NCBI GenBank assembly: GCA_009760885.1
Contig: CM019713.1
Coordinates: 80,537,086-80,601,085, forward strand
Length of the DNA stretch: 64,000 bases
From: Achatina immaculata
Lineage: Eukaryota > Mollusca > Gastropoda > Stylommatophora > Achatinidae
Direction: 5' to 3'
In this document: one piece after another, positions 1-10,655 of the stretch
How positions within the stretch are numbered: position 1 is the stretch's first letter
Layout: every line of letters starts with the position of its first letter
Made by a program: the position numbers and the translations under genes
The notes under the pieces: model-generated
Told to the model about the DNA's origin: nothing
What the model saw: only the letters and a program-made list of their open reading frames with translations
Database searches by the model: none

Positions 1-54
1 GGACAGACAAAGATGACGCAAGTGTAGAAAACATAATAAAAACCGCCACCCCTT

Positions 55-701
55 CGTTGATTCATTTGCATGTCCCTTGCGGAACTTTGCATCCCAAACA
101 GCACTCATGTAGGCCTCTCGGTTGTGAGCAAGATGGTCTGCTGCTGCTGCGTCCATTTGCAGATCGTCAACGATTTCTTGCAGCCATCTTCGTTTTGGTC
201 TTCCTCTTTTTCTTTTTCCAATTATGTATCCTTCCAATATGGTCTTCTCTAAATTATCATGACGTTTAATGTGTCCAAAATATTTAAGTTTTCTCTCTTT
301 AATCCTCTTTACTAGCCAGCCTTCTTCAATATTAAGCTCTTGTAGTATAGATATATTTGTTCTTTTTTGTGTCCACGATATTTGGAGAACTCTTCTGTAG
401 CATTTACATTCAAAGGCATTTATGTGTTTCTCAGCTGTTTTGTTAAGTGTCCAGGTCTCACAGGCATATGTTGCTATGGGAAAGAAGCATGACCTTAAAA
501 ATCCTATTTTTGTAGTTCTGTCTGTTCCTCTCCACAGATTCTTTATTTGTTTTAATTTCTGAAGAGCAATAAATGTCCTCCTTTTAATTTCCCTCATTGT
601 ATCTCCATTATCAGTTAGCAGTGATCCAAGATATTCAAAACTCTCCACTTCTTCCAATTTTTCCTCATTGATATATATTTCAGCTGCCTTGTTTGTTTTG
701 T
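55..701 (-). mobile_element. RTE-like LINE fragment, 5'-truncated, nested
   Basis: On the - strand this reads the C-terminal part of an endonuclease-reverse transcriptase protein (KTAEKHINAFECKCYRR, then KRIKERKLKYFGHIKRH) and ends at the low coordinate with the same 3' end as the copies at 5990-7990 and 61053-63259. Near-identical 8-bp flanks (CACCCCTT at 47-54 and CACTCCTT at 702-709) look like a target-site duplication with one change. The host LINE ORF1 resumes on the far side. The copy is too short to encode a working enzyme. Confidence 0.75.
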
Positions 702-2674
702 CACTCCTTACCATTCACTTATACCACACCAGAAACAAAATGTTGGTACAGGGTACAGCTGAGACTGTTGATTCCTGGTTGTCTGATGAGTTTTGTCTTT
801 TACAAGAGTCAACCACCAGGACAGAAATAACATCTAACTTGCGTCATGCACAAGACATTCTTCTAGCAGTAAGTGACTGTCAGGACAACATACTTGACAT
901 ACCAGAAGTTTGTCTTGAGAACATGATTGACGTGCCAGAATCTTGTCTAGAGAATAAGCTTGAAGTACCAGAATCTTGTCTAGAGAATAAGCTTGAAGTA
1001 CCAGAATCTTGTCTAGAGAATAAGCTTGAAGTACCAGAATCTTGTCTAGACAATAAGCTTGAAGTACCAGAATCGTGTCTAGAGAATAAGCTTGATGTAC
1101 CAGAAGCTTGTCTAGAGAATAAGCTTGAAGTATCAGAAGGTTGTCTAGACAATAAGCTTGAAGTACCAGAAGCTTGTCTAGAGAATAAGCTTGAAGTATC
1201 AGAAGCTTGTCTAGAGAATAAGCTTGAAGTACCAGAATCTTGTCTAGAGAATAAGCTTGAAGTATCAGAAGCTTGTCTAGAGAATAAGCTTGAAGTACCA
1301 GAAGCTTGTCTAGAGAATAAGCTTGAAGTACCAGAAGTTTGTCTAGAGAATAAACTTGACGTACCAGAATCTTGTCTAGAGAATTAGCTTGACGTGCTAG
1401 AAGCTTGTCTAGAGAATAAGCTTGACGTACTAGAAGCTTGTCTAGAGAATAAGCTTGACGTGCCAGAAGCTTGTCTAGAGAATAAACTTGACGTATGAGA
1501 AGCGTGTCTAAAGAACGTGCTTGACGTGCCATAATTTTGTCTAAAGAACATGACTGACGTGCCAGAAGCTTGTCTAGAGAACATGCTTGACGTGCCAGAA
1601 TCTTGTCTAGAGAACATGCTTGACGTGCCAGAAGCTTGTCTAGAGAACATGCTTGACGTGCCAGTAGCTTGTCTAAAGAACATGCTTTACGTGCCAGAAG
1701 CTTGTCTAGAGAACATGCTTGACGTGCCAGAATTTTGTCTAAAGAACATGCTTGACGTGCCAGAAGCTTGTCTAGAGAACATGCTTGACGTACCAGAAGC
1801 TTGCCTTGAGAACAATCCTGACACCGAACATTCGAGAGCAGTCGTATCAGGGTCGACACATACACATACTGACGACCACAGAGGGCAGCAAGTAACTTCC
1901 CATGTGCTGGAAGGTACCAAATCTCCTGCTTCACCTACTACTATCACGTATATCACAAACCACAGTTGTCCAGTGTCATTTGACGACCGAAATTCTCTGG
2001 AAACTTCAACTTCTGGCGAAAGGTCATCAGTTACTTTAAACCATGTTGTAATAAATTCTGTCAAGGAGTTGGTAAAGACCCTCATCAAAGACATGACTGC
2101 CAAAATAAAACAGTCTCTCAACAGTGAAAATGACAGTCTCAGTAGAGAAATCATGAGACTCTCAGACAGGAAAATCATAGCATGAAATGTCTTATCTATT
2201 TGACGGGGTCAGAAAATCGGGGACAAAATAACATTCAAGAAAAAAGCATCCAGAAAATTTCTGTAGAGGAAATTGACCCAAATCAGGCGACAAAATCACA
2301 GGTTGTGTCAGCGTCCCCGAGCACTTAAAACAAACTTGGACAAGAACTTGAGCTTACACCCAGACAGCGCAGTAAGGAATCATCAGAAGAGCTGAAAGAA
2401 CATAACACAATATACCCCATCGATGTACACATTAACAACAGGTTTGAAGTTCTGCAGGACAGCTCAGCATCAAGTAGTTAGCAGGTGCCTAAATCACTAA
2501 AATCAGGCATGGTACACAAGCGCTCCTCTCAGCAATCTCCAATTCGAAATCACCACCAGCACCAGCTTAATCTCCAGCACAACTTCCATATTAAAGAAAA
2601 CACATGTAACCTGGTGATTGGGGACTCCCTAATGAAATAAATCTATGCTGACAGGTTGTCCAATTCAGCAGAGG
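702..2674 (+). pseudogene. LINE ORF1, N-terminal and central part
   Basis: One + strand frame runs from the junction with the RTE fragment through an array of 11-residue units, then a unique stretch (1817-2185) rich in Ser/Thr and ending in a charged helical segment (KELVKTLIKDMTAKIKQSL). In-frame stops at 1385, 1495 and 1530 and at 2183 break it. A shifted frame near 2605-2675 reads NLVIGDSLMK, followed by a stop and IYADRLSNSAED; this matches SGNH block I (GDS). The rest of the esterase resumes at 3186 beyond a nested LINE. By family, ORF1 proteins bind RNA and the esterase is thought to act at membranes or lipids; here it is dead. No start codon can be assigned because the 5' end is missing. 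Confidence 0.6.
893..1816 (+). repeat. 33-bp minisatellite, 28 units, in LINE ORF1
   Basis: The tract is 924 bp, exactly 28 units of 33 bp. Each unit encodes an 11-residue repeat of type LEVPESCLENK in the ORF1 frame. The first half has AAT-AAG at the unit junction and the later units have AAC-ATG, so two sub-families are arranged in blocks, as expected from local unequal exchange. No indel breaks the 33-bp register, although three units carry nonsense changes. The opposite strand is also open for 366 residues, which is a by-product of the period being divisible by three. Confidence 0.95.
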
Positions 2675-3185
2675 ACATCATCATCATCATCATGTGCCGT
2701 GCCGACTGGCGTTGGCTATTATGCTTCTCCAGAGTATCCGATCCTTCATGCAGGCCATCAGCTCAGTTGGTGATCTCCTCTCACACCATCCCGTCAGACT
2801 GTCCAGTATCATTTCTCTTGGTCTTCCTCTTGATTTTCTTCCTTCTATTTTTCCTTTGTTATAATATTTTCAATGCCCCCTCTTCTCATTGCATGTCCTA
2901 TGAAAGTACATTGTCTCTCTCTTATCTTTTTGACAAGGTTTTTGGTCTCTCCAGCTCTTCTCATACATTCTTCATTAGTTATTTTTGCTGTCCAGGGGAT
3001 TCGCAACATTCTTCTAATAAACCACATTTCTGCTGCTTCCAATGATTTTTGTGCAGACTTGCATATTGTCCATGATTCACTTCCATATAACAAGATAGGT
3101 TCAATATAGCATTTTAGGACTCGTTTTCTAACATTCATTGATAAGGGTGTGTTGGTTAATATGTTTCTCATTCTCTGACGACATT
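2675..3185 (-). mobile_element. Second RTE-like LINE family (family C), truncated, nested
   Basis: The - strand encodes the post-RT region of an endonuclease-reverse transcriptase protein: MFKCRQRMRNILTNTPLS at 3192-3139, then YGSESWTICKSAQKSLEAAE and RIPWTAKITNEECMRRAGE. The 3' end is an ATG/ATC trinucleotide run at 2675-2692. Shorter copies of the same family lie at 45739-46014 and 50412-50732. No convincing target duplication is visible; about 100 residues of the host esterase are missing at the site, so insertion was probably joined with a deletion. Confidence 0.75.
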
Positions 3186-5018
3186 TAAACACACATTTTC
3201 AAACACGTCAGTCTTGATATCCTCATTCATACCTGTCTGCTCTGGTGCTAAGCGTCGCTTGGCACACAACAACAATAGAATTTTATACACACTGTGCCAA
3301 CAAAACAACTTAAGTTTCATCGACAACTCCCCGTTCTTCTCTTCGGAGTCTGGAGCTCCTAATAAAAGACTTTATCGTGACCAGATCCATACCACCAAGA
3401 CCGCCACTAGCATACATATCAAGCACCATGCTAGAACACAGCAGGACACCAAGATCGGCACTAGTATACTAGCTAAAAATATCACGTACCCTGCTAGAAC
3501 ACAACATGACAGAGTGCCACCGTCAAGCAACATAAAGCAGGACAGAGTACCACCGCCAGGCAACATAAAGCAGGACAGAGTGCCACCGCCAGGCACATAA
3601 AGCAGGACAGAGTACCAACGCCAGGCAACATAAAGCAGGACAGAGTGCCACCGCCAGGCAACATAAAGCAGGACAGAGTACCACCGCCAGGCAACATAAA
3701 GCAGGACAGAGTACCACGGTCAGACAACAAAAAGCAGGACAGAGTGCCACCGCCAGGCAACATAAAGCAGGACAGAGTACCAACGTCAAGCAACATAAAG
3801 CAGGACAGAGTGCCACCGCCAGGCAACATAAAGCAGGACAGAGTACCACCGCCAGGTAACATAAAGCAGGACAGAGTGCCACCGCCAGGCAACATAAAGC
3901 AGGACAGAGTACCACCGTCAAGCAACATAAAGCAGGGCATAGAGCCACCGTCAGGCAACATAAAGCAGGACAGAGTACCACCGTCAGGCAACATAAAGCA
4001 GGACAGAGTGCCACCGTCAGGCAACATAAAGCAGGGCATAGAGCCACCGTCAGGCAATATAAAGCAGGGCAGAGTGCCACCGTCAGGCAACATAAAGCAG
4101 GGCATAGACCCACCGTAAGGCAGCATAAAACAGGACAGAGAGCCACCGTCAGGCAGCATAAAGCAGGACAGAGTGCCACCGTCAGGCAACATAAAGCAGG
4201 GCATAGAGCCACCGTCAGGCAATATAAAGCAGGGCAGAGTGCCACCGTCAGGCAACATAAAGCAGGGCAAAGAGCCACCGTCAGGCAGCATAAAACAGGA
4301 CAGAGAGCCACCGTCAGGCACCATAAAGCAGGACAGAGTGCCACCGTCAGGCAACATAAAGCAGGGCATAGAGCCACCTTCAGGCAACATAAAGCAGGGC
4401 AGAGTGCCGCCGTCAAGCAACATAAAGCGGGACAGAGAGCCACCGTCAGGCAACATAAAGCAGGACAGAGTGCCACCGTCAGGTAACATAAAGCAAGACA
4501 GAGTGCCACCGTCAGGCAACATAAAGCAGGACAGAGTGCCACCATCAGGTAACATAAAGCAGGACATAGAGCCACCGTCAGGCAACATAAAGCAGGGCAG
4601 AGTGCCACCGTCAAGCAACATAAAGCAGGATATAGAGCCACTGTCAGGCAAAATAAAGCAGGACAGAGTGCCACCGTCAGGCAATATAAAGCAGGACAGA
4701 GTGCCACCATCAGGTAACATAAAGCAGGACAGAGTGCCACCGTCAGGCAACATAAAGCAAGACAGAGTGCCACCATCAGGTAACATAAAGCAGGACATAG
4801 AACCACCGTCAGGCAACATAAAGCAGGACAGAGTGCCACCATCAGGCAATATAAAGCAGGACAGAGTACCGCCGTCAGACAGCATAAAGCAGGGAAAACA
4901 GGTAAAAACCCGGAACACACTGGGGACCACCCGTTCTCTGATTACTCAACCCCCTGCGTCCTCCAAAACCTCACCACCTACCCCCATACCAACTCCGCAT
5001 CATTATCCTCCCATATGA
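3186..5018 (+). pseudogene. LINE ORF1, SGNH-esterase C-terminal part and tail
   Basis: Reading resumes with the end of an SGNH hydrolase: TSVLISSFIPVCSGAKRR, NNNRILYTLCQQNNLSFIDN, then KRLYRDQIH, where Asp-x-x-His fits catalytic block V, and GTSILAKNI. The Gly of block II and the Asn of block III are missing, lost with the segment between 2675 and 3186. After the esterase comes a long array of 11-residue units (3508-4892), then a Pro/Ser/Thr-rich tail ending at a stop at 5016-5018. A one-base deletion near 3592 and a nonsense codon at 4116 break the frame. ORF2 begins about 300 bp later. Confidence 0.7.
3508..4892 (+). repeat. 33-bp minisatellite, 42 units, in LINE ORF1
   Basis: The tract is 1385 bp: 42 units of 33 bp less a single base deleted near 3592. 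Units encode NIKQDRVPPSG in the ORF1 frame, with recurring variants (QGIEPPSG, QGRVPPSG) that reappear in runs, a sign of copying of multi-unit blocks. The unit has the same length as the upstream array but unrelated sequence. The complementary strand is open for 478 residues with a Cys-rich composition; this is a shadow of the repeat. Confidence 0.95.
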
Positions 5019-5314
5019 CCCATCCTCTGCACATGACTCCATGTTCCCGCCCCTTTTCACTCGGCAGCCCCAACCATCCAGGCAAACCACTGCTAGCACA
5101 ACCCGGAATCTACCACACCCACGGCAGTGGAATCAAGATTTACATTATCTCATACAGTTCAGCCCAGCAGCTTTAAGCCAAGCCTTCATGATGTCTGTCA
5201 TCCACAAACAACACATGTCATCAATTTTCAGACAATAGGAACTATTACATTTCATGAAATATCTTGCTATTCAATTATCTATCACCGTAACTTTACCATT
5301 ACAAGTTGTAGAAA
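5019..5314 (+). other. ORF1-ORF2 spacer of the LINE
   Basis: Pro-rich, C-rich sequence between the ORF1 stop and the first recognisable endonuclease residues. Short open frames here match nothing recognisable. Confidence 0.4.
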
Positions 5315-5989
5315 ATGGCCCAGATAGTTGATGAGTGGCTACGAAAGGAAGGTCTCAGAATTGGTCATTTAGACATTTACCACCTGCTAGGGAAATTTTC
5401 TGAGGCAACTAATAGAGTTAATCATAACTTCCATGTCTTTGGCTTTTCAGAAAGTCGTTTAAATAAAAATATAACTGATGAAGACATTAGGATAGACGGT
5501 TATAATTGACTTCGACGTGACCATACTAGGAAGCTTGAGACAGGATTAGTTGCCATACACTCTTGCCGTAGAACAGACCTTGAGACACCAGATATTGAAT
5601 GTATATGGTTGGAAACTTCCATTTCCAAGCCCAATCTTAATCGAGTTTCTGTATCGTAATCCAAATGCAACAGAATCGTAGTATGATCACTTTATGATGG
5701 ATTATGTTTTGTCTTTTAATTTAAAGGATATAAATGTTCTTGGAGATTTCAATAATAATTACAAACAAACAGATGTTTTATGAAATGATGTTGTTTTATC
5801 ATACAACTTATCCTAAATTATCACTAACCCTACTAGAGTAACTGAAACATCATCCACACTAATAGATCATATATATGTAGCTCATCCAGAAAACATTATA
5901 GAATGTAAAGTCTCTCACACATCACTGACTGATCACTATCCGGTCTGTTGCACATGGACACGACATGGCTTGAAAATTCCCAAAAATAA
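5315..5989 (+). pseudogene. LINE ORF2, endonuclease part
   Basis: The reading LRIGHLDIYHLLGKFSEATN is followed by FHVFGFSESRLN and ITDEDIRIDGYN, which fits the N-terminal half of a CR1/L2-type endonuclease (the FSES motif stands where LTET/SETW occurs in relatives). The block NVLGDFN (about 5735-5755) and the SLTDHYPV motif (5920-5945) carry the expected Asp-Asn and Asp-His catalytic positions. Stops at 5507, 5657 and 5781 and shifts of frame make it non-functional. The ORF is cut at 5989 by the RTE insertion and resumes at 7991-8000. Confidence 0.75.
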
Positions 5990-7990
5990 CCATTCATTCA
6001 TTCATTTGCATGTCCCTTGCGGAACTTTGCCTCCCAAACAGCACTCATGTAGGCCTCTCGGTTGTGAGCAAGATGGCTGCCGCTTCTGCATCCATTTGCA
6101 GATCGTCAACGATGTCTTAGAGCCATTTTCGTTTTGGTCATCCTCTCTTTCTTTTTCCCATCATGTATCCTTCCAATACGGTCTTCTTTAAATTATCATG
6201 ACGTTTAATGTGTCCAAAATATTTAAGTTTTCTCTCTTTAATCCTCTTTACTAGCCAGCCTTCTTCATGTAGTATAGATATATTTGTTCTTTTTTTGTGT
6301 CCACAATATTTGAAGAACTCTTCTGTAGCATTTACATTTAAAGGCATTTATATGTTTCCCAGCTGTTTTGTTAAGTGTCCAGGTCTCACAGACATATGTG
6401 ACTATATGGGAAAAGAAGCGATGGGAAAGATGCATGCCCTTAAAAATCTTATTTTTGTGGTTCTGTCTGCTCCTCTCCACATATTCTTTATTTGTTTTAC
6501 TTTCTGAAGAGCGATAGATGTTCTCTTTTTAATTTCCCTCATTGTATCTTCATTATTAGTTAGTAGTGATCCAAGATATTCAAAACTCTCCACTTTTTCC
6601 AGTTTTTGCTCATTGATACATATTTCAGCTGCCTTGTTTGTTTTATCAGTTGTCATCACTTTAGTTTTCTTTGCATGAAGATAGAGGTTCTGCTCTTCGA
6701 TGTTCTTACGGACTGACATAATTAGTTTTCCCATTCTTTTTTTTTTTGTGTTGTGGACAGTAATACTGTGTCATCAGCATATGTAATCTCTGGTATTTCA
6801 TAACCTCCAATTGTTATAGCATCGTAATATTCTTTGTCTACATCTTCTCTAACATTCCTCATTATATTTTCAGTATACAAGTTAAATAAGTAAGGTGACA
6901 ATATGCACCCCTGACGGACCCCTTGTTTTATGTCAAACCAAGTTGTTGTTTCACCATTTATTCTTACTGTTGCCTGTTGGTCTAAATACAACAGTGATGT
7001 TAATTGCATCAAATGTGTTGGAAATCCCATTTTTTCAATTATTCCCCAAAGTTTCTGGTTTTGTACACAATCAAATGCCTTTGAGTAGTCTATAAAAGAA
7101 TAAATATAGATTCCCATTAAACTCTCTGGATTTCTCTATTATTAATCTTATATTGAATATATGATCTCTTGATCCTCTTCCTTGCCTGAAACCAGCTTGG
7201 ACCATATTGACTTCTTCTATTTTCTTTCAAAGTCTACCCATTATGATTTTTAACAGAATTTTACTGGCATGACTATCAGGGCAACTGTTCTGTAGTTTGT
7301 GGATAATTTCAAGTTACCCTTTTTTGGCAGTTGTATGAATACAGTTCTTTTCCGTTCTTTTGGCCAAATACCTGAATGCCATATCTTTTTACATAGTGCA
7401 TGATAGTTTATTGCACATTCCTTTCCTCCTGTTTTAATAAATTCAGCTGTTATCTCATCACATCCTGGTGATTTACCAGTTTTCAGATTCTTTATTGCCC
7501 ATAAAACTTCTTCTGTTATCGGTTCGGGTTCTTTCTCCTCTAATAATAATTCACACTCTTGATTTCTGCTTCCAAAGTCGATTATTTCATACATTCCTTT
7601 GCAATATTCCTTCCATCTTTCTAGAATTTCCTCTGTCTCTGTCAAGGTATTCCCCATCTCATCACAAATTACATTTAGCTTAGGTATGACATTTCTCGTC
7701 AATGTCTTCATTTCTTTGAACATTTCTCTATCTCTTTCACACTTCTGATGTCCCTCTACTCTTTCACAACAATCTTGTACGTATTGTTTTTTTGTCTTTT
7801 CTTATGTTTCTTCATACTTCTTTTGTTAAAGTTTTATATTTCTCTTTGTTGTTGTTTGTCACTTTCCATTGCGTCTTCATTTCTCTGCATTGTTTTATCA
7901 GTTCTAGTGTACCTGCTGTGATCCATCCATTCTTTTGTGTTTTCTTTACTGGAACCATGTCTTTAGCTGTTGTTATTAAGATATCTTTGG
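5990..7990 (-). mobile_element. RTE-like LINE, 2.0 kb, 5'-truncated, nested
   Basis: Flanked by CCAAAAATAA (5980-5989) and CCAAAATAA (7991-7999), a target duplication with one base lost. The 3' end is an ATTC-type microsatellite at 5990-6003. On the - strand the pieces read a linker (AKDMVPVKKTQKN), RT palm motif A (SFIDYSKAFDCV), GVRQGCILSPYLFN, the catalytic YADDTVLLST, and the post-RT domain. Stops and shifts at about 7250, 7120, 6400 and 6350 inactivate it. The endonuclease is absent. It is a sister of the 61053-63259 copy. Confidence 0.85.
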
Positions 7991-10362
7991 CCAAAATAAA
8001 CATACCAGTATTAAATTTAGAAGTTTTAACAAATTCAGCTCAGAATCATTTCTGAAAGAGTTACAAGCAGCAGCTCTAGATCATGTGTACCAACTAACTG
8101 AAAGAGTTACAAGCAGCAGCTCTAGATCATGTGTACCAACTAACTGAAAGAGTTACAAGCAGCAGCTCTAGATCATGTGTACCAACTAACTGAAAGAGTT
8201 ACAAGCAGCAGCTCTAGATCATGTGTACCAACTAACTGAAAGAGTTACAAGCAGCACCTCTAGATCATGTGTACCAACTAACTGAAAGAGTTACAAGCAG
8301 CAGCTCTAGATCATGTGTACCAACTAACTGACCCTGATAAGGCCCTGGAATACTGGATAAAAACCTTCAGGGATATATTTAACATGCATGTTCCTATTAA
8401 AGAGGTGAGAGTTAAACACCAAATGTAGTCCCCCTGGATAACACCTGAGATATTGCAAGTCATGAGGGAAAGAGATCAGGCCCACAAAAATAAGGAATTC
8501 ACTAGCTACCGATTACTTAGAAATAGAGTTCAATATTTAATTTGGCAAGAAAAGAGAAATTGCTTTAGGAACCAGTTCAGAATAAATCATACAGTAAGTC
8601 TGTCTGGAAAACAATTAACATTCTAACAAACAAGAGAAAACAGTCTGACTTGCAGAGTTATAATCATGTGCCTGCTTGTGAAGAGTTCAACAATCACTTC
8701 GGAGAAGAAGTCAATATCTTAAAATCTTCATTACCAACAGCTACTTGTGACTTAAGTGAATTAAATAATTTTATATGTAGCAAATCTGCAAATCTAAAGC
8801 AGCACTGTATTCCTTTCATGTCAGTTAGTGAAGTTTACAATTATCTTTCATCTTTAAAGAACAACAACACAGCAGGACTTGATGAAATTAGCAACAAGGT
8901 ATTACACTACTCAGCCCCAGTAATTACAGATACACTAACATACATTTACAATCAGTGCATTGCACATTGTCATTTTCTCAAGGCTTTTAAAATTGCAAAA
9001 ATAGATCCCCTTTTTAAATCTGATTCAGAGAAAAATCCCTCAAGCTAAAGACCAATTTTCATTCTATCAACTCTGTCAAAACCCCTAGAAAACCACATAA
9101 AAAAACCCCTTACAACACATGCAAGAAAATGATTTGATTGTTGAGTGTCAGTCAGGTTTTAGGCCAAAACATTCCTGCCACACAGCTATAGCAATAATGA
9201 CAGAATGTTGGTTATCTAATGTAAATGATGAAAAATTATGTGGTGCTGTATCTGTTGACTTTAAAAAAGCATTTGACATAATTGATCATGAAATCTTATT
9301 AGTTAGAAAGCTTGAGACTTATAAATTACACCCTGACTTGACAAAATTTATTACATCTTTTCTTTCCAACAGACAACAGGTAGTTTCCCTCAAAAACTCT
9401 AAATCAAGTTCATCTGTAGTTGATAACGGTGTTCCACAGGGATCTATTCTTGGTCCTCTCCTGTTTACCATCTACATCAATGATCTTCAACTTCATCTCA
9501 AAAAATCATCTTGTGACCTTTTTATTGATGACTGCACAGTTTACACTAGTGACAATGACTGTATTAACCTTGAGTTAACTCTTCAAATTGAAATAAACAG
9601 TCTAATTAACTGGAGCAACAACAACAGAATGCTCATACACACCAGCAAAACAAAATCCATGTTCATTACAACAAGACAGAAATTAACAAATTCACCAACA
9701 ACAACACTAAAGCTCCATGTTGGAACTTCACAGATAATGTAGTGAACATAAAACTCTACGTCTCATGATTGACCACCACCTCAGCTGAAATCATCCAGTA
9801 GAAAATCTAACCAAAGTCATTGCACAAAAAGTTTACCAGTTTACTCAAATTAAACATTTTCTAGACATAGACACCAGAAAAATATACTACATATCACAGA
9901 TACAGACACACTTGGACTACTGCTCCACAGTCTGGGATGGTTGTTCCATGTCAAACATGAAAAGACTTTATTCACTTCAAAAACTAGAAATAAAGCCTAT
10001 AGATGACAAACATGCGACACATTTTACAAATATGGGTAACATCTTGATATACTATCCCTCAAGAAGAGATTTCTTTTCAACAAGGCCAAGTTAATTCATA
10101 AAATTCTATCGCACAATGCTCCACCCTATCTGTGGTCGTTGTTCAAATCCAATCTAAAACACAGTCAACGCTTAAGCAACTGTGTTCTCCCAAAACCAAG
10201 GCTTTACATATTAAAAGAAAGCTTCTCTTACTCAGCTACCACCTTTGGAATACCACCCCAATTCATGTACAACTTATAAGTAATACTCGTTCTTTTAACT
10301 TCAAATTTTGTCAGCATCTGTTTGATGTGACTATATGTCTCCTTATGCATAGTCTAAAGTAG
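7991..10362 (+). pseudogene. LINE ORF2, reverse transcriptase part
   Basis: After the nested RTE the frame reads FRSFNKFSSESFLKELQAAA and, beyond a 46-bp array, DPDKALEYWIKTFRDIF and PWITPEILQVMRERDQAHK. The RT core follows: NTAGLDEISNKVL, GFRPKHSCHTA, VDFKKAFDIIDHEIL (motif A), GVPQGSILGPLLFTIYINDL (motif B), and LFIDDCTVYTS. The last is the catalytic box with Ile in place of Ala. The C-terminal region LDYCSTVWDG is typical of Jockey-superfamily LINEs. Stops at 9046, 9740, 10092 and elsewhere break the frame. The long open stretches are 8650-9048 and 9119-9742. Confidence 0.8.
8052..8327 (+). repeat. 46-bp tandem repeat, 6 units, in LINE ORF2
   Basis: Six almost identical 46-bp units amplify the codons for LKELQAAALDHVYQLT. 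The only clear difference is one base in unit five, so the expansion is young. Because 46 is not a multiple of three, each added unit shifts the ORF2 frame. Confidence 0.95.
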
Positions 10363-10655
10363 TTTAAAGTATGGCTTGATTGTTGTAATTTTTTTCTACT
10401 GTTTTTCTATAAATTTGTTTGTTTTGAATGAATGTAAGAATACAAGTTTATTTCATGCTGTTTCATAAATCAGAATGCGGAGTGTATGGACATGAGATAA
10501 GTTTATTATTTATTTATGTAATCATTTAATTGCGTCTTCATGATTGTTATGCTCATTAACAAGTGCTGAATGACTGTGACTGAGTGAAACCTGTATGATA
10601 AAGGGCAGAATGTCAGACGGGCCTTTGAAAATAAAATGTTTTCGTTCGTTCGTAC
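10363..10655 (+). other. 3' UTR and conserved tail of the CR1/L2-like LINE
   Basis: Non-coding, AT-rich, ending with the block GATAAAGGGCAGAATGTCAG at 10599-10618 and a TTCG microsatellite. The same block occurs at 15434-15453 and, on the - strand, near 49790-49810. It is probably the recognition tail for the element's reverse transcriptase. Confidence 0.6.

Larger units (their letters stand above)
1..10655 (+). mobile_element. CR1/L2-like LINE, degenerate, with nested insertions
   Basis: One non-LTR retrotransposon can be followed across four host segments (1-54, 702-2674, 3186-5989, 7991-10655) because reading resumes in the same protein after each nested insertion. ORF1 carries an SGNH-esterase region; ORF2 carries an apurinic-type endonuclease followed by reverse transcriptase. 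An esterase in ORF1 is known for CR1/L2-group LINEs, so the clade call is reasonable but not tested. The 3' end is a short TTCG microsatellite at about 10643-10655. The 5' end lies outside the window. Many stops and frameshifts make it inactive. It sits in a Gypsy pol gene, whose integrase begins directly after the tail. Confidence 0.75.

Noticed and set aside
834..1934. 366-codon open frame on the - strand (Leu/Cys-rich repeats)
   Set aside because: It is the complement of the in-frame 33-bp array; openness follows from the period and there is no unique domain.
3494..4930. 478- and 465-codon Cys-rich open frames on the - strand
   Set aside because: Two overlapping frames are open over the same array, which shows that repeat periodicity and not coding selection keeps them open. 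The + strand frame connects to the LINE esterase.
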